Of a stretch of DNA of 64,000 nt, positions 30,858-42,033 are shown piece after piece (within the stretch, counting starts at the first letter, position 1; every line of letters starts with the position of its first letter). The translations under genes and the position numbers were made by a program. The notes under the pieces were generated by a model. The model was not told the origin of the DNA. It saw only the letters and a program-made list of their open reading frames with translations, and ran no database searches. This stretch comes from Plantago ovata (taxonomy: Eukaryota > Streptophyta > Magnoliopsida > Lamiales > Plantaginaceae): assembly GCA_028274465.1 (NCBI GenBank), contig CM051456.1, positions 75,936,753-76,000,752 on the forward strand, read 5' to 3'.

Positions 30858-33016
30858 CTAGCTTTTCTTCTTGAGGGTACTAGACTTCCCCTTCATGGAT
30901 ATCCTTCTCATGCCTCGAACATGTGAATAAGAATGAACATAGACATTAAGACCACTGTAGTCAATAGTGTTAGAAGTATCAGGTGGATCAGGTGGATCAG
31001 ATATGGCTTTCAACACATCTTGCTTCCCATCCACTTCAATAGTGCAAGTTTTTTGGTAGATGTCCGTCACGGAGCGTAGCTTAGTCAAGAACGTTCGCCC
31101 CAAGAGAATGACATCCCCTGTCCCAGGTGTAGACGCCGACATAACTACAAAATCGGTGTATACAGAAGCTTCACCAATCTTGACCAATACATTCTTCACA
31201 ACGCCTTCGGGTTTCACAAAGGATCCATCCGCCAGTTGCACAATAGCCTTATGCACAAATAGTCTTCCAAGGTTACTCTTCTCGAAAACATTCAAAGGGA
31301 GCACATTAGAGTAGGACCCCGTGTCTAGTGTGGCACAGACATCTTCAAGTTCCCCAATCCCGATCTTAACATCGAAACTATGAGGGAGTGGCTCGGGATC
31401 CTCTTGCTCCTCTTCATTCTCGTCAGCACTAAGGTCCTTCTCTTCTTCCTCGGCCTGTGGGGGCATTTCCCCCTCGCAACTCTCCCACTTAGCAACCTTC
31501 TTGATGGTGATTTCAACAGGTAGATCACCCACCAAGGTAATGGACATCGACTTCTCAGTGTTGCTAGGCAGCTTGCCTTGCTCCCTGCCTGCTCCTCGGT
31601 CGATCAACACTTGCATATTTTGATGAGCAAGCCTAGTGCTCTCTTCCAACCTATCAAGCCTTGCCCTAGTTTTCTCGGAATCTTCTTCGTAACGTTTGAG
31701 GAAACTTTGGGTGTGATCAACCATCTTTTGCAAGTTCTCCATCAGTTGAGCCGACTTCGACTTCGGTGGCTCTTTCGGAGCGGGGTTTTCGCAGTGGTCA
31801 TTACCATAGTTAAGCCTACTACGGTCTTGGTTAGGGCCATAAGTTTGGCTAGCCGGTGCATATCCTTGATTGTTTCGGAATCCTCTTCTCCAGAATCCAC
31901 CTCGAGGATTCCTACCGTCTTGTCCGTAGCTAGCTTCTTGAGTTCCAAACACCGTAGCAAAGGCTTCCTCTTCGCCTCCTCGAGCCCAGTTGCCATCATC
32001 ATACGCAAGCTCCGATCTACCCATATGAGCCCCATGCCCATAGTTCTTGCATATTCGGCATACTTCGTTCGAAACAGTTGTTCCAGTGGCGCTTTGAGGA
32101 CTTGCTTCAATTCGTTGGTAAAGCACTCGAATTGATCCCCATTCCCCCTATACATAGGAGCTTCTTGAGTCGGTGGAGCTTCAGGTCCACGTCTCCTAAC
32201 CATCGCTCTTGGGTCCTTGAATTGCGAACCCTTAGCAAGCCTTTCAAAAACTGCCCAGACGGCTTCTGCGGTTTCCTCCCAAATATTGCCTCGGCATTGG
32301 AAATCCACCACTTGTTGGTTCTCGAAGGTTAGTCCATTGTAGAAGTGTTGGACTAGGTCAGAAAGCTCAAAACCATGGTGAGGGCACTTGTTCGTGAGAT
32401 CTTGGAATCTCTCAAACGCGGTGTAGATGGTCTCATCATAGTCCTGCTTGAATCCAGGGATTTGCACCTTTAGCGCGGTAGTCAAGGTGTGAGGGAAGTA
32501 TTTTTCCATGAAAGCTGAAAAAACCTTCTCCCAAGTGTCCAGCGAGCCTGCTGGTAGAGAACTTAACCATGACTTGGCTCTGTCGCCAAGTCCCATAGCA
32601 AAAACCTTCATCCTCAACTCATTCGTTGTTATTTCAGCTCCGGGTCGTGGGAGTTGGTTGACGAAATCATCGATATCGTGCAAGTACCCCATCACATCTT
32701 CCCTTGATAAGCCATAGAACCTCGGAAGTTGTTGGAACGCGTTGTTCTTGATTTCCAGATCTCGAGTTGCAGACGAAAGAATAATCGCCGGTCCCCTCAT
32801 ACGATCCTTGGTGGGTTGAACCCATGCTTTCAGTGGTCTAGCTTCTGCCATTCCGTCGATTTCCTTGAAAAGACTGTGTAGAGATTCAGAGAAATCGGTA
32901 TCCTCTATTTCCTCTAGTGCACGCCTTTGAAGTAGTCGCCTTCTCTGGTGGTAGACTCTGTCGATCTCAGCAATTGAATCAGCAAGCGGTGTTCCTTTAG
33001 ATCGTGTATGTGGCAT
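30858..33016 (-). pseudogene. gag: E2 gag-protease
   Basis: On the minus strand the frame starts MPHTRSKGTPLADSI at 33016. It contains the gag core (KVFAMGLGDRAKSWLSSL, WEKVFSAFMEKYFPHTL, YDETIYTAFERFQDL, HHGFELSDLVQHFYNGL). A one-base shift at about 32095 moves it into the frame that holds the zinc knuckle CRICKNYGHGAHMG, whose last Cys has become Gly. A coiled segment and an acidic stretch follow, then the aspartic protease (CATLDTGSYSNVLPL, VILLGRTFLTKLRSV). The frame closes at 30858 after a basic tail (MKGKSSTLKKKS). The same tail and stop close the E6 and E7 frames, so the ending appears ancestral and not a truncation. Confidence 0.92.
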
Positions 33017-33140
33017 ACACTATCTGTAACAGACTAGGAAAGTAGTATCAGAGAGAGATTAAAAAGGAAAACTAAAACTACTAGAATTAGGAATTGAATG
33101 CTGAAAATATAAACAAATTAAACAGAAAAAAGGAGTATAG

Positions 33141-33158
33141 TCCTCGGCAGCGGCGCCA
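33141..33158 (-). other. Primer binding site of E2
   Basis: On the minus strand TGGCGCCGCTGCCGAGGA follows the LTR end by three or four bases, with a few changes from the E4 and E5 version. Confidence 0.75.
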
Positions 33159-33161
33159 ATT

Positions 33162-34412
33162 TGATGAACCGAGATTTTTCGGGTCCCGATTCAAGCAAAT
33201 AAATTTGTTATTTAGCCAAAGGCAATTCACGACTACAACGAAAACCGTAGTGTAGCAGTAGAATGACCTCGAGTGTCGTTCTCTAAGGACTATAACTAGC
33301 TTTATCAAATCTAATTTAGAATATAAAAACAGCAGACGGAATAGCAAAGGTTTTTCTAACAGAGAATGGAGATTGGTGATAGTATGATCCTTCAAAGCAT
33401 AACGGGTTAATAATCATGCGTAAATTCCTCGGTTTTGCATGGAGATCTTTGATCAATCAATTGTCCTGTTGTAATTATTAAACACTACGAAGATATAGAT
33501 ACTGACAAGTCAAACACTATTGTCCAATTGTGTTCCGTAATTATTCAACACTACGAAGATATAGATATGCATAGGTCGACGAGGGTCCAATTGTGCATAA
33601 TAATTAATCAACATACGAAGATATAGGTTGCGCCTGATCAACGAAATAAAGCAATAACACGGAGTATAATGCGCGATATAGCCATTAGCATGATTATCAA
33701 CCCTTCGCTAAGAATTAACATACTACCACCAACGATAAGTTTAGCTACTCATAGTTGTCATGCAATCAACATAAATCATAGAAGAAAACATGTTGAAAGA
33801 TATATAAAAATAAGTAGAATAAACCGTAAGATACAATGTTACCGAAGGTTGTCAGTCTCCGAAGAATCGCGATCTTACAAGCTCCAAACTGCTATGAAAA
33901 AGTGTCTCCTAAGCTACGAACCCCCAGAACAGGCTCTGGGAAGTTCCTACCTAAAACTACAGAGAAAGGTGAGAGAATAGGTCTGGAAAAGTATATATTT
34001 CGGAGAAAAACTTAGCAACTATATATAGGCCTCGAATTTGTATGGGGTGAAGGGCCCCACACACCGGGCGAATAGCGATTCGCCCCACGTCCCGGGCGAT
34101 TCGCCCGGGAGTAAAATTCACGGAATTCCGCGTTTTCGATGCGTTTTTGGATTTCTTCCCCTTTTCGGACTCGGTTTCTGACTTCTAGTGGCCTTCTAAC
34201 CTCCAGATTCGACCCCTAGACTCCAAATCCTATCCGGAAACCTTCAGATACTCCAAATAGGCTTCTGGAACACCAAAACCTGTAAAATAAAATCTAAAGG
34301 GAAACGTGACACTATTCTAATAAAATGCACTAAAATATAGCTAAATTAACATAGAGGATAGCTAAAATAGGTGAAAAAGACTCAAATGAAAGTGTAAAAT
34401 ACACATTCATCA
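33162..34412 (-). repeat. 5' LTR of E2
   Basis: This 1251-bp LTR has a TATATATA box at about 34019-34026 and a GC-rich palindrome cluster at 34044-34112 (minus strand: palindromes, then TATA). It has three copies of the TCTTCGTAGTG-type module (plus-strand 33453-33640), unlike E1 with one. Confidence 0.93.
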
Positions 34413-34417
34413 AGATT

Positions 34418-35314
34418 ATGTGTGATGCTTCGAATTTTGCTATGGGTGCTATTTTATGCCAAAACGTTGATAAGCAGTATCGTGTGATTTATTATGTTAG
34501 TAAGACTCTAGACTCTGCGCAAGTTAATTATACAACTACTGAAAAGGAATTTTTAGCTGTTGTCTTTGCTTTACAAAAGTTTAGGTCTTATTTAATTGGT
34601 CATCCTGTGAATGTCGATACTGATCATGCTGCTTTGAGACATTTGATAGCTAAACAAGATTCTAAGCCTAGGTTAATCCGTTGGGTCCTTTTGCTGCAAG
34701 ACTTTGATTTGACCATTGTGGATAGAGCTGGTAGTGAGAATTTAGTAGCTGATCATTTATCTAGAATACCAAATATCCATGTTGATTCGATACCCATCAA
34801 TGAGGACCTCCCTGATAAGCACTTAATGAAGGCTACTGAAGAGCCATGGTATGCTGATATTGTGAACTATTTGGCTATGAATGTTTGCCCCACTAACTTT
34901 TCAGCCTCCGACAAGAGAGCTCTTGCCAAGCGTTGCAGGTCTTACATATGGGATGATCCGCATCTATTCAAAGAAGGAGCTGATGGGATTCTAAGGAGAT
35001 GCGTGCCACAAGAAGAGCAACAAAGTGTGTTGAGTCATTGCCATGAGCTTAATTGTGGAGGACACTATAGTGGCTTGAAAACAGCTCGCAAAGTACTGCA
35101 AGCAGGATTTTTCTGGCCAACAATATACCGAGATGCTCGAATTTTTGTGAAGAATTGTGACCCATGTCAACGAGGTGGTAATATTAGCAAGAAAGACGAA
35201 ATGCCCCTTCAAGGGAATCTAGTGGTCGAACCTTTCGACGTGTGGGGCATTGATTTCATGGGACCATTTCCATCAAGTGGAGGTTATGGATACATTCTTG
35301 TTGCGGTGGATTGA
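34418..35314 (+). pseudogene. pol: E1 RNase H and integrase N-terminal part
   Basis: This continues the E1 pol frame after E2. RNase H shows [36 protein letters not shown] and [12 protein letters not shown]. The integrase zinc module is [15 protein letters not shown] with the CDPC pair, and the core starts with [17 protein letters not shown], holding the first catalytic Asp. The frame reaches a TGA at 35312-35314. Compared with the usual DYVTKW of Athila, a few bases are missing there, so the damage predates the copia LTR that inserted three bases later. Confidence 0.9.
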
Positions 35315-35318
35315 CTAA

Positions 35319-37363
35319 TGATAGTGTATATGTCCTAGAGACAGTCCTTACTAAGGGCATGGTGCCCTTATAGAGGGCATATATGTACTATTACACAGGT
35401 CAACGTAATGTAATATATGTTTGTTGCATTTTACTATTGAGTATCGCTTTCATATTTATATTACACCAGGCTGCAGCATGTCATATCTTTATTACTGTCT
35501 GTATTGATATTAAACATGTCCCCTCGGATAGATGACCGATCACACAGATAGTGGGAGCTATGTGAGTTATCATCTATCCCAAACTCTCCCTAGTCGAGGT
35601 TCATCTCGGATGTGGGGGTCAGAATGAACCAGACAAGACTAGTATGCGTGGAGGTTATACTTGTTGGAGAAAGTGTGAGCCGATCCCACGGCCACGGAAC
35701 GGATTGTTGGACAATCGAGAAACGTTCCCATAACTGCGCATAGTTGTTCGAAGAAGCTTTATCGAACAATGGAAGTACCCACCGGACACTCCCATCGATG
35801 TATACTCTACACCGAAGTGTCTATGGGAACCGGTGAGTTGTCGAAGTGATGCCAGTCGTCCTTTGTACTTACAGGACTTTATCATCACATTTGTTGCCCC
35901 ATATCCTTGGTGGACCCGTCGATGTCAGCTCTGAATAAGCAGCTGACCTAATACACGATCCAGGATTATGGCTACATACAAATGGGGATGATAAGTGATT
36001 CTGTGAAGGATTCATCTCTCAAGTGTAGCACAGGAGAGCACTGCTCATAGTCGTTCATAGTTGTGATGGTAAAACCGCTGGCCAGCGTATCAATATTATT
36101 ATGATGGTCATAATAGATATTGGATTCACCATGCAACTCACTGAAGACGCTCGTGGATGTATTATTGGGATAGACACTTCATCGATCCTAGATACATTCG
36201 AGCAAGTCAGATGAAGGGACGTTACCATCGCCGCGTTGAGTGCAACAGACTTCGCAACGAAAGGGTTAGCTTTGAGAAACCTCTCAAACGTCCTCATGTA
36301 TTAATATTGCAAATGGGGTCACACTATGTGGTGATTCAGCCTATCAGAATATCCTTGAAGATGGAATCGCAATTGATTTGGAATTAATTGTGATTGATGG
36401 ATTATAATTGATTTGGAATTAATTATAATATTTGGTGGCTCAATTAATGATTTGGAATTATTAATTGAATTGTCTAATTAATTGTATTTTATGTAAATAC
36501 AATTAAAGATTATATTTTAGAAATATAACGGAGGTTTGATTTGAAAGGATGTGTTAATTTAGAATTAACATATGCACATGGGCAAAATCTACCTGGAGTT
36601 TGAATTGCCTTAGAACTATAAGTGGGTCCCAAAATCGGGACCCACCTATCACCCTTAGGACACGCGCGCGCGCGCGAGATGGAGTAGGGGAAGGAGTTCG
36701 ACTCCTTCCTCTATTAGAAGTCTAAGGGATAAGTTAGATTTTCCTGATTGAGTTTTAATTTGATTGGGAATGAATCTAGACTTGAAATTGGTTTCCTAGT
36801 GCGATAAGAATTAGATTCTTATTCCTTTATGAAGTCTAATTGCTTGTGCTTTAGGCTTCTATTGACTACTATATATAGTAGACTATTAGAGAGCTTTTGA
36901 TATAGATTTTCACACAGTTGAAGAATCAAATTCTTAGAGAATTATTCTACCCAGTTTTCTTAGAGAAAATAAAAGCTCTCCCCTCCTCTATAAGCCACAC
37001 GCGCGCGCCACCTGCCGGAGGAATCGCCGCCCCATCTTCTTGGTCACACAAAGAATATCCTAGCATTCTTTCCGATAGGCTGTTCATCTGTGGATACCAA
37101 GGTTGAGGTTCTAGGAGCTGGAAACTAACTTTTATTGTCTTGCAGATAATCAAAGTATTGCAGATATCTTCGACTTCAACGAAGGAGAAGATACACCGGA
37201 TCATTACGAAGACTTGGAAGCTGCTTTGGAAGTAAGGTTAGTCTTCTAATTGACGTGTTTATATATATACGGCATATACATAATCAATCAACCTGTATGT
37301 TAAGAAATTTTTTTGAAATTTCGCTGCGTACCCTAGGGGTAACTCTGACCATATTTTCTTACA
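35319..37363 (+). mobile_element. Solo copia LTR (2045 bp) in E1 integrase
   Basis: The sequence begins TGATAGTG and ends TTCTTACA with the target duplication ACTAA at 35314-35318 and 37364-37368. There is no coding region, so the element was reduced to one LTR by LTR-LTR recombination. Its first 290 bases match the truncated LTR at 14957-15249. It contains a (CG)7 run at 36663-36676 and a TATA box within a palindrome CTACTATATATAGTAG at about 36868-36883. A leader-like region follows the TATA box. Confidence 0.88.
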
Positions 37364-37368
37364 ACTAA

Positions 37369-38137
37369 ATGGGTGGAGGCAATTCCTTCAAAAACAAATG
37401 ACGGCGCAGTTGTTATGAAGTTCCTGAAGGAGGTAATATTCTCTAGATTTGGGTGCCCTAGGACAATCATCAGTGATGGAGGGTCACACTTCGTCAATAG
37501 AACTTTTGCCTCCCTTCTTAAGAGATACGGTGTCCACCATAGTGTCGCTACGCCATACCATCCACAAAAATCAGGCCAAGTCGAAGTTAGCAACCGTCAA
37601 ATTATGAAGATCCTGGAGCGTGTAGTGAAGCATAGTAGGAAAGATTGGGCAGGAAAATTGAGTGATGCACTTTGGGCATACAGGACTAGCTACAAGACGG
37701 TGATTGGAACAACTCCGTACAGACTTGTGTATGGGAAAGCATGTCATCTTCCCGTAGAACTGGAACACAAGGCATATTGGGCTATCAAAGCACTCAATCT
37801 TGATATGGGAAAAGCTGGCGAGGAACGATTGCTGCAACTAGATGAGCTCGATGAATTACGACTAGGTGCTTATGAAAATGCCAAGATCTACAAGGAACGT
37901 ACTAAGAAGTATCATGACCGTGGTATACTACGTAAGGAACTGATTCCTGGACAAAAAGCTTTGGTATTTAATTCCCACCTTCGACTATTTCCTGGAAAGC
38001 TCCGTACTCGTTGGGATGGACCGTACGACATTATCAAAGTTGCTCCCCATGGAGCAGTATAACTCTTTGATCCAAAGACGGGCAATACCTTCAAGGTGAA
38101 TGGTCAACGAGTAAAAGCCGTACTTCAAGATTTCTAG
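37369..38137 (+). pseudogene. pol: E1 integrase, catalytic core and C-terminus
   Basis: After the copia LTR the frame continues [15 protein letters not shown] and gives the rest of the integrase core: [14 protein letters not shown] with the second Asp and [14 protein letters not shown] with the catalytic Glu. The C-terminal part has [18 protein letters not shown] and the [14 protein letters not shown] domain. A TAA at 38060-38062 replaces the codon after GAV. The natural end (VNGQRVKAVLQDF) comes at the TAG 38135-38137. Otherwise the domain is complete. Confidence 0.9.
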
Positions 38138-39711
38138 TGATCAAAGGGAGGTTGATCATCTTGAGCTTACCCTTACCGCCTCCACTAAAGGTTAGTGTGT
38201 TTTGTTGTTTTGTTTTCTCACGAGTTTGATTGAGTATTATGGGCCACTTATACAAGTATTAGCTCTCACCTTGAATCCACTTTCGACGTTCGGGACGAGC
38301 GACGACGTTCAGGTTTGGAGGGGGGGGGGTTATCGCTGGTTATCTCTATACTTGTTTTGCTTATGATAAACTCGTGAAATTTTTTGCATTTGCATTTGCA
38401 CGTTTACTGCTTTCTTAGTTTTTAGTTGCATTCACTACATTCATCCTAGGATATTCTTGCATGTTTTATATGGAGTTTATTGCCAAATTTTTTGAACTTT
38501 TTTATTGGATAGATTAACCAATTATGACATTAATCGTATGCTTCATCTCCTTTGTTTGAGATTTTTCTCGCTTGGCTTGTCACATTTATGTATTGCACTT
38601 AGTTAAGCTTGGTAGTCTCGACATCACTTAGTGGTGTTTTCTCTACTGCGGTTCACGAAGGCCTTTATAATAGGATGATGCATGTTAGGGTCTTATGGTT
38701 GTTTTCCCGAGTAACTATGTACCTAAGAGGCAACAAGTCTTCACCTCGCTTTGAGATTGCTAAATGCCTAGGAAGGATGTAGTGTGAGATTGTGTGATCC
38801 TTTGTTTGCAACCTATTCTTCTGAATAGGTTTGGGGAGGGGGTTATGCTATCGTTTCAAATTTTGTTTTGTGAGTTTATTTTTCTTTCGTAAATTTTGTA
38901 CTCCAACCTATTCTTTCGAATAGGTTTGGGGAAGTCGTTTGTGAGTCATTTTTCTTTCTTTTTCGTTGTGCTACTGCTGGCTAAAAACAAAATCGGAAAA
39001 AAGAAAAAAAAAAGAGAAAAATTCCAAGAAAAAAAACTGGAAAAGAAAAAAAGAAGAAAAAAAAAAAAGAAAACAAGAAAAGACCCCAGAAAAGCAAAGA
39101 AGGGTCCAAGAAAAAGAGCCAAAAAGCAGTTTAGCAAAGTGTTGTGTCTCATTTTCCAATTCATGTAATGTTCGTAATCGCGTTGTAATTTTCTATCTTT
39201 TCTTTTCATTTGAGTGTCATCTGTTCTAGACCACCCTCGTCCTGCCATTCAGGAAGTGGTGAATAGCTTAAGGCTTTGCTTGAGAGATGGGTAAAATAGG
39301 GGAGTGTTATCTTTTTTAGGGAACCCTCATTCGTTTGATGAGAGCCAGTATTGGTTCGACCTCTTTGAGGAAAAGTCTTAACTTGGTGAACAGTAGTAAG
39401 TCCTCAGTTTCATAGGCACGGGACAACCATTCGTACTCAAACATGTTTCATTACATCGTCACTGACTAGGTCCAGGTAGAGAATGTTACGAGAGACTATC
39501 TTGTCTTGACATAAGTGCTTATGTGAATGTGTATGAGTCAATCGAGGCATTCTTCAACCTATATTGATGTTATGATTTGTATGGTTTTGTTCATATGTTT
39601 TTTGATAGATTCAATAGATTAGTTCATTTCATTTGGCATGAGACTCCATTTTTTGTGTTGCATTGTTTTTTGCATTAGAGTCTAGCTTAGTTGCTTGAGC
39701 ACAAGCAAAGG
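38138..39711 (+). other. E1 3' non-coding region
   Basis: No third ORF is found, unlike E2. The stretch holds two copies of the hairpin CCTATTC-N4/5-GAATAGG followed by TTTGGGGA (38810-38840 and 38905-38935) and a 110-base run of almost only A and G (about 38988-39100). This layout is conserved in E2 (reverse), E3 (reverse) and E7. Confidence 0.85.
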
Positions 39712-39727
39712 TTCGGTTTGGGGAGTT
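39712..39727 (+). other. Polypurine tract of E1
   Basis: GGTTCGGTTTGGGGAG ends two bases before the LTR start TGATGAAC. It is mirrored next to the E2 LTR at 26835-26852. Confidence 0.8.
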
Positions 39728-40909
39728 TGATGAACGTGTATTTTACACTTTCATTTGAGTCTTTTTCACCTATTTTAGCTATCCTCTATGTTAATTTAGC
39801 TATATTTTAGTGCATTTTATTCGAATAGTGTCACGTTTCCCTTTAGTTTGTATTTTACAGGTTTTGGGTGAAAAACGAGGTTTTCCGGGCAATTATATTG
39901 AAGTAGACAAGGAATTGGTGTTCCGAAGGCCTAATTGGAGTATCTAAAACATTCCGGATAGGATTTGAAGTCTAGGGGTCGAGTCTGAAGGATAAAAGGT
40001 CAGTAGAAAGCAAAAACCGAGTTCGAAAAGGGGAAGAAATCCAAAAACGCGTCGAAAATGCGTATCTGGCCGAAAAAGTCGCCCGGGACGTGGGGCGAAT
40101 CGCCCCACACCAGGTGAATCGCCTGGTGTGTGGGGCCCTTCGCCCCACACCTCCCGAATACATATATATAGTTGCTCAGTTTTCTCCGTTTTTCATACTT
40201 TTCCAGACCTTTTCTCCCTCCTTTCTCAGTAGTTTTAGGTAGGAATTCTCCAGAGCCTGTTCTGGGGTTCTTAGCTTAGGAGATACTTTTTCTTAGCGTT
40301 TTGGAGCTTGTAAGATCGCGATTCTTTGGAGATTGACAACCTTCGGTAACATTGTATCTTACAGTTTTTCTATTTATATTTATATATCTTTCATCATGTT
40401 TTCATTCATTCGTGGTATGATTTTTGTTGATTGCATGACATCTATGAGTAGCTAAACTTCTCGTTGGTGATAGTATGTGATTTTTTAGCGAAGGGTTAAT
40501 AATTATGCTAATGGCTATATCGCGCATTATACTTTGAGTTATTGCTATTTCTTTCATCTATCTAAATCTCTATCTTCGTAGTGTTGAATAATTACGGAAC
40601 ACAACTGGACAATTCATTGATCAAAGATCTCCATGCAAAACCGGGGAATTTATGCATGATTATGAACCTGCTATGCTTCGAATGACAATACTATCACCAA
40701 TCTCCATTATCTGTTAAAAAAACCTTTGCTAAGACGTCTGTTGATTTATATTCTTAAGTTAGATTAGATAAAGCTAGTTATAGTCCTTAGAGATCGACAC
40801 TCGAGGTTATTCTACTGCTACACTACGGTTTTCGTTGTAGTTGTGAATTGCCTTTGGCTAAATACAAATTTATTTGATTAATTAGAATCTGACAAATTCC
40901 AGTTCATCA
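39728..40909 (+). repeat. 3' LTR of E1
   Basis: The 1182-bp LTR matches 18840-20035. It has a palindrome cluster at 40078-40152 with CCTGG in place of CCGGG in one palindrome arm, balanced by the matching change in the other arm (CAGGTGAATCGCCTGG). A TATATATA box follows at about 40163-40170. Confidence 0.95.
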
Positions 40910-40914
40910 CACAT

Positions 40915-41726
40915 CCACCACCGCTAACCGAGAAAACTTTAAATCGTCGAAATCCTGCTCCTTCAAACAGTCATCCAAGTCCCAAAGCTGAACATTAGTG
41001 TCTATGAGACAAATTAAGCAACCTACCGCCCTCTCCTCCGAAACAGAATCCCTGTCAACCGAAACTTCCGTAATGACCTCCGTTGATTGCAATTGTTGCC
41101 CGCACTGTGTATCCTGTTCCATTACAACCGCTTCTGGTACCAACGCTGCCCGAAAAGAAATCCGATCACGTCTCCACGCCTGTCGTCCCTCCTGAGCTTG
41201 TCGACCCAATTGAATTCGACCATGCTCTCTCTGACTACCTCGACCAGCAACTACACGCTGCAACCTGTGCAGGTTGAGCCCTAGGCCTTGACATGTATGC
41301 TAACGTTGCCAACACCTTAAATTCAAGAATCCAACACGCCCGCATAGACGCCAAAACCTGCGATTGCTCTTGACAACCCTTAAACCGCACAAAAGCATAA
41401 CGCTTCTGCTCCATGTTCCTTTTTTCCGGAATAACAACAACCTTCAAATCTCCGCAATCACGCAGATTCCGTACTAAATCCACTGCCCGCAATGTTTCAG
41501 GAAAATTCCACACGTAAAGTGTGAACCAGTCATCGGAAACCTCATCTCTCTTAGCCAACCAATAAACATCCTTAACCCCTTCCTTTCTATGATTAACACC
41601 GCGATTATGATAAGCACGCCGACGTGAAACTGTTTCCCAACCCTCTTGTCGATCATCTTCAGCCGGGGAATGATCGTTAGTCGGAATATGGTTTGTTTCT
41701 CTCTGCTCTCCCATTTCTCTCATCAT
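40915..41726 (-). pseudogene. LINE-A ORF1, N-terminal part with RRM-like domain
   Basis: On the minus strand the frame opens MMREMGEQRETNH at 41726. After a charged leader it contains an RRM-like fold: FTLYVWNFPETLRAV, then LRDCGDLKVVVIP and KRYAFVRFKG. RRM-type RNA-binding domains open many plant L1 ORF1 proteins, which bind the LINE RNA. The frame shifts near 41240 and is cut at 40914 by the E1 target site; it continues at 18834. The start is close to the 5' end of the LINE. Confidence 0.82.
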
Positions 41727-42033
41727 TTTTTTTCCACGTACCTAATACGGGAACTTATTTCCTAAAGTAGAAAGACTCTGCATTATATCAGGTGAAGAAG
41801 GAAGATAAGAGAATAAAGCGCACAACATAGAAGAGTGTAGTTGGTACATTAGACCTGAGCATTCGACACTTATCACATGACGAAACCTTTCCAGGGCTAC
41901 GCATTAAATACTTTTAATTAACTCATGGGCACTTAGTTGGTTAACGAACGTCCTCCTAACTAAGTATTTGAATTTCGCAGCAGTAGGTAAAAGGATCCTT
42001 TTTCTTCCTCATGAACCAAAAACCATCCACTAG
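41727..42033. other. Non-coding, probable intron sequence of the GNAT gene
   Basis: No credible coding frame is seen. The sequence separates the 5' end of LINE-A from the first recognised GNAT exon and ends in an acceptor-like CCATCCACTAG. The LINE probably inserted into this intron, but the other side of the host gene is not in the window. Confidence 0.45.

Larger units (their letters stand above)
23648..34412 (-). mobile_element. E2: non-autonomous Athila-like element inside E1
   Basis: The ends TGATGAACC and ATTCATCA are flanked by the target duplication AGATT at 23643-23647 and 34413-34417. Read on the minus strand the order is LTR (34412-33162), primer site, gag-PR (33016-30858), a 1.1-kb spacer, a third ORF (29741-28386), 3' non-coding DNA, polypurine tract and LTR (26834-23648, broken by LINE-C). 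No RT, RNase H or IN is present between the protease and the third ORF. The LTR type is shared with E1, so trans-mobilisation by an E1-like partner is likely. Confidence 0.95.
18840..40909 (+). mobile_element. E1: Athila-type Ty3/gypsy element with nested insertions
   Basis: The ends are TGATGAAC and GTTCATCA and are flanked by the 5-bp target duplication CACAT at 18835-18839 and 40910-40914. The two LTRs (1196 and 1182 bp) agree over their full length at roughly 95-97% by eye. Removing E2 (23648-34412) and the solo copia LTR (35319-37363) gives an element of about 9.3 kb with gag, PR, RT, RNase H and IN in Athila order. It lies inside LINE-A, whose two halves flank it. It has at least four premature stops and two frame changes. 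Confidence 0.95.
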
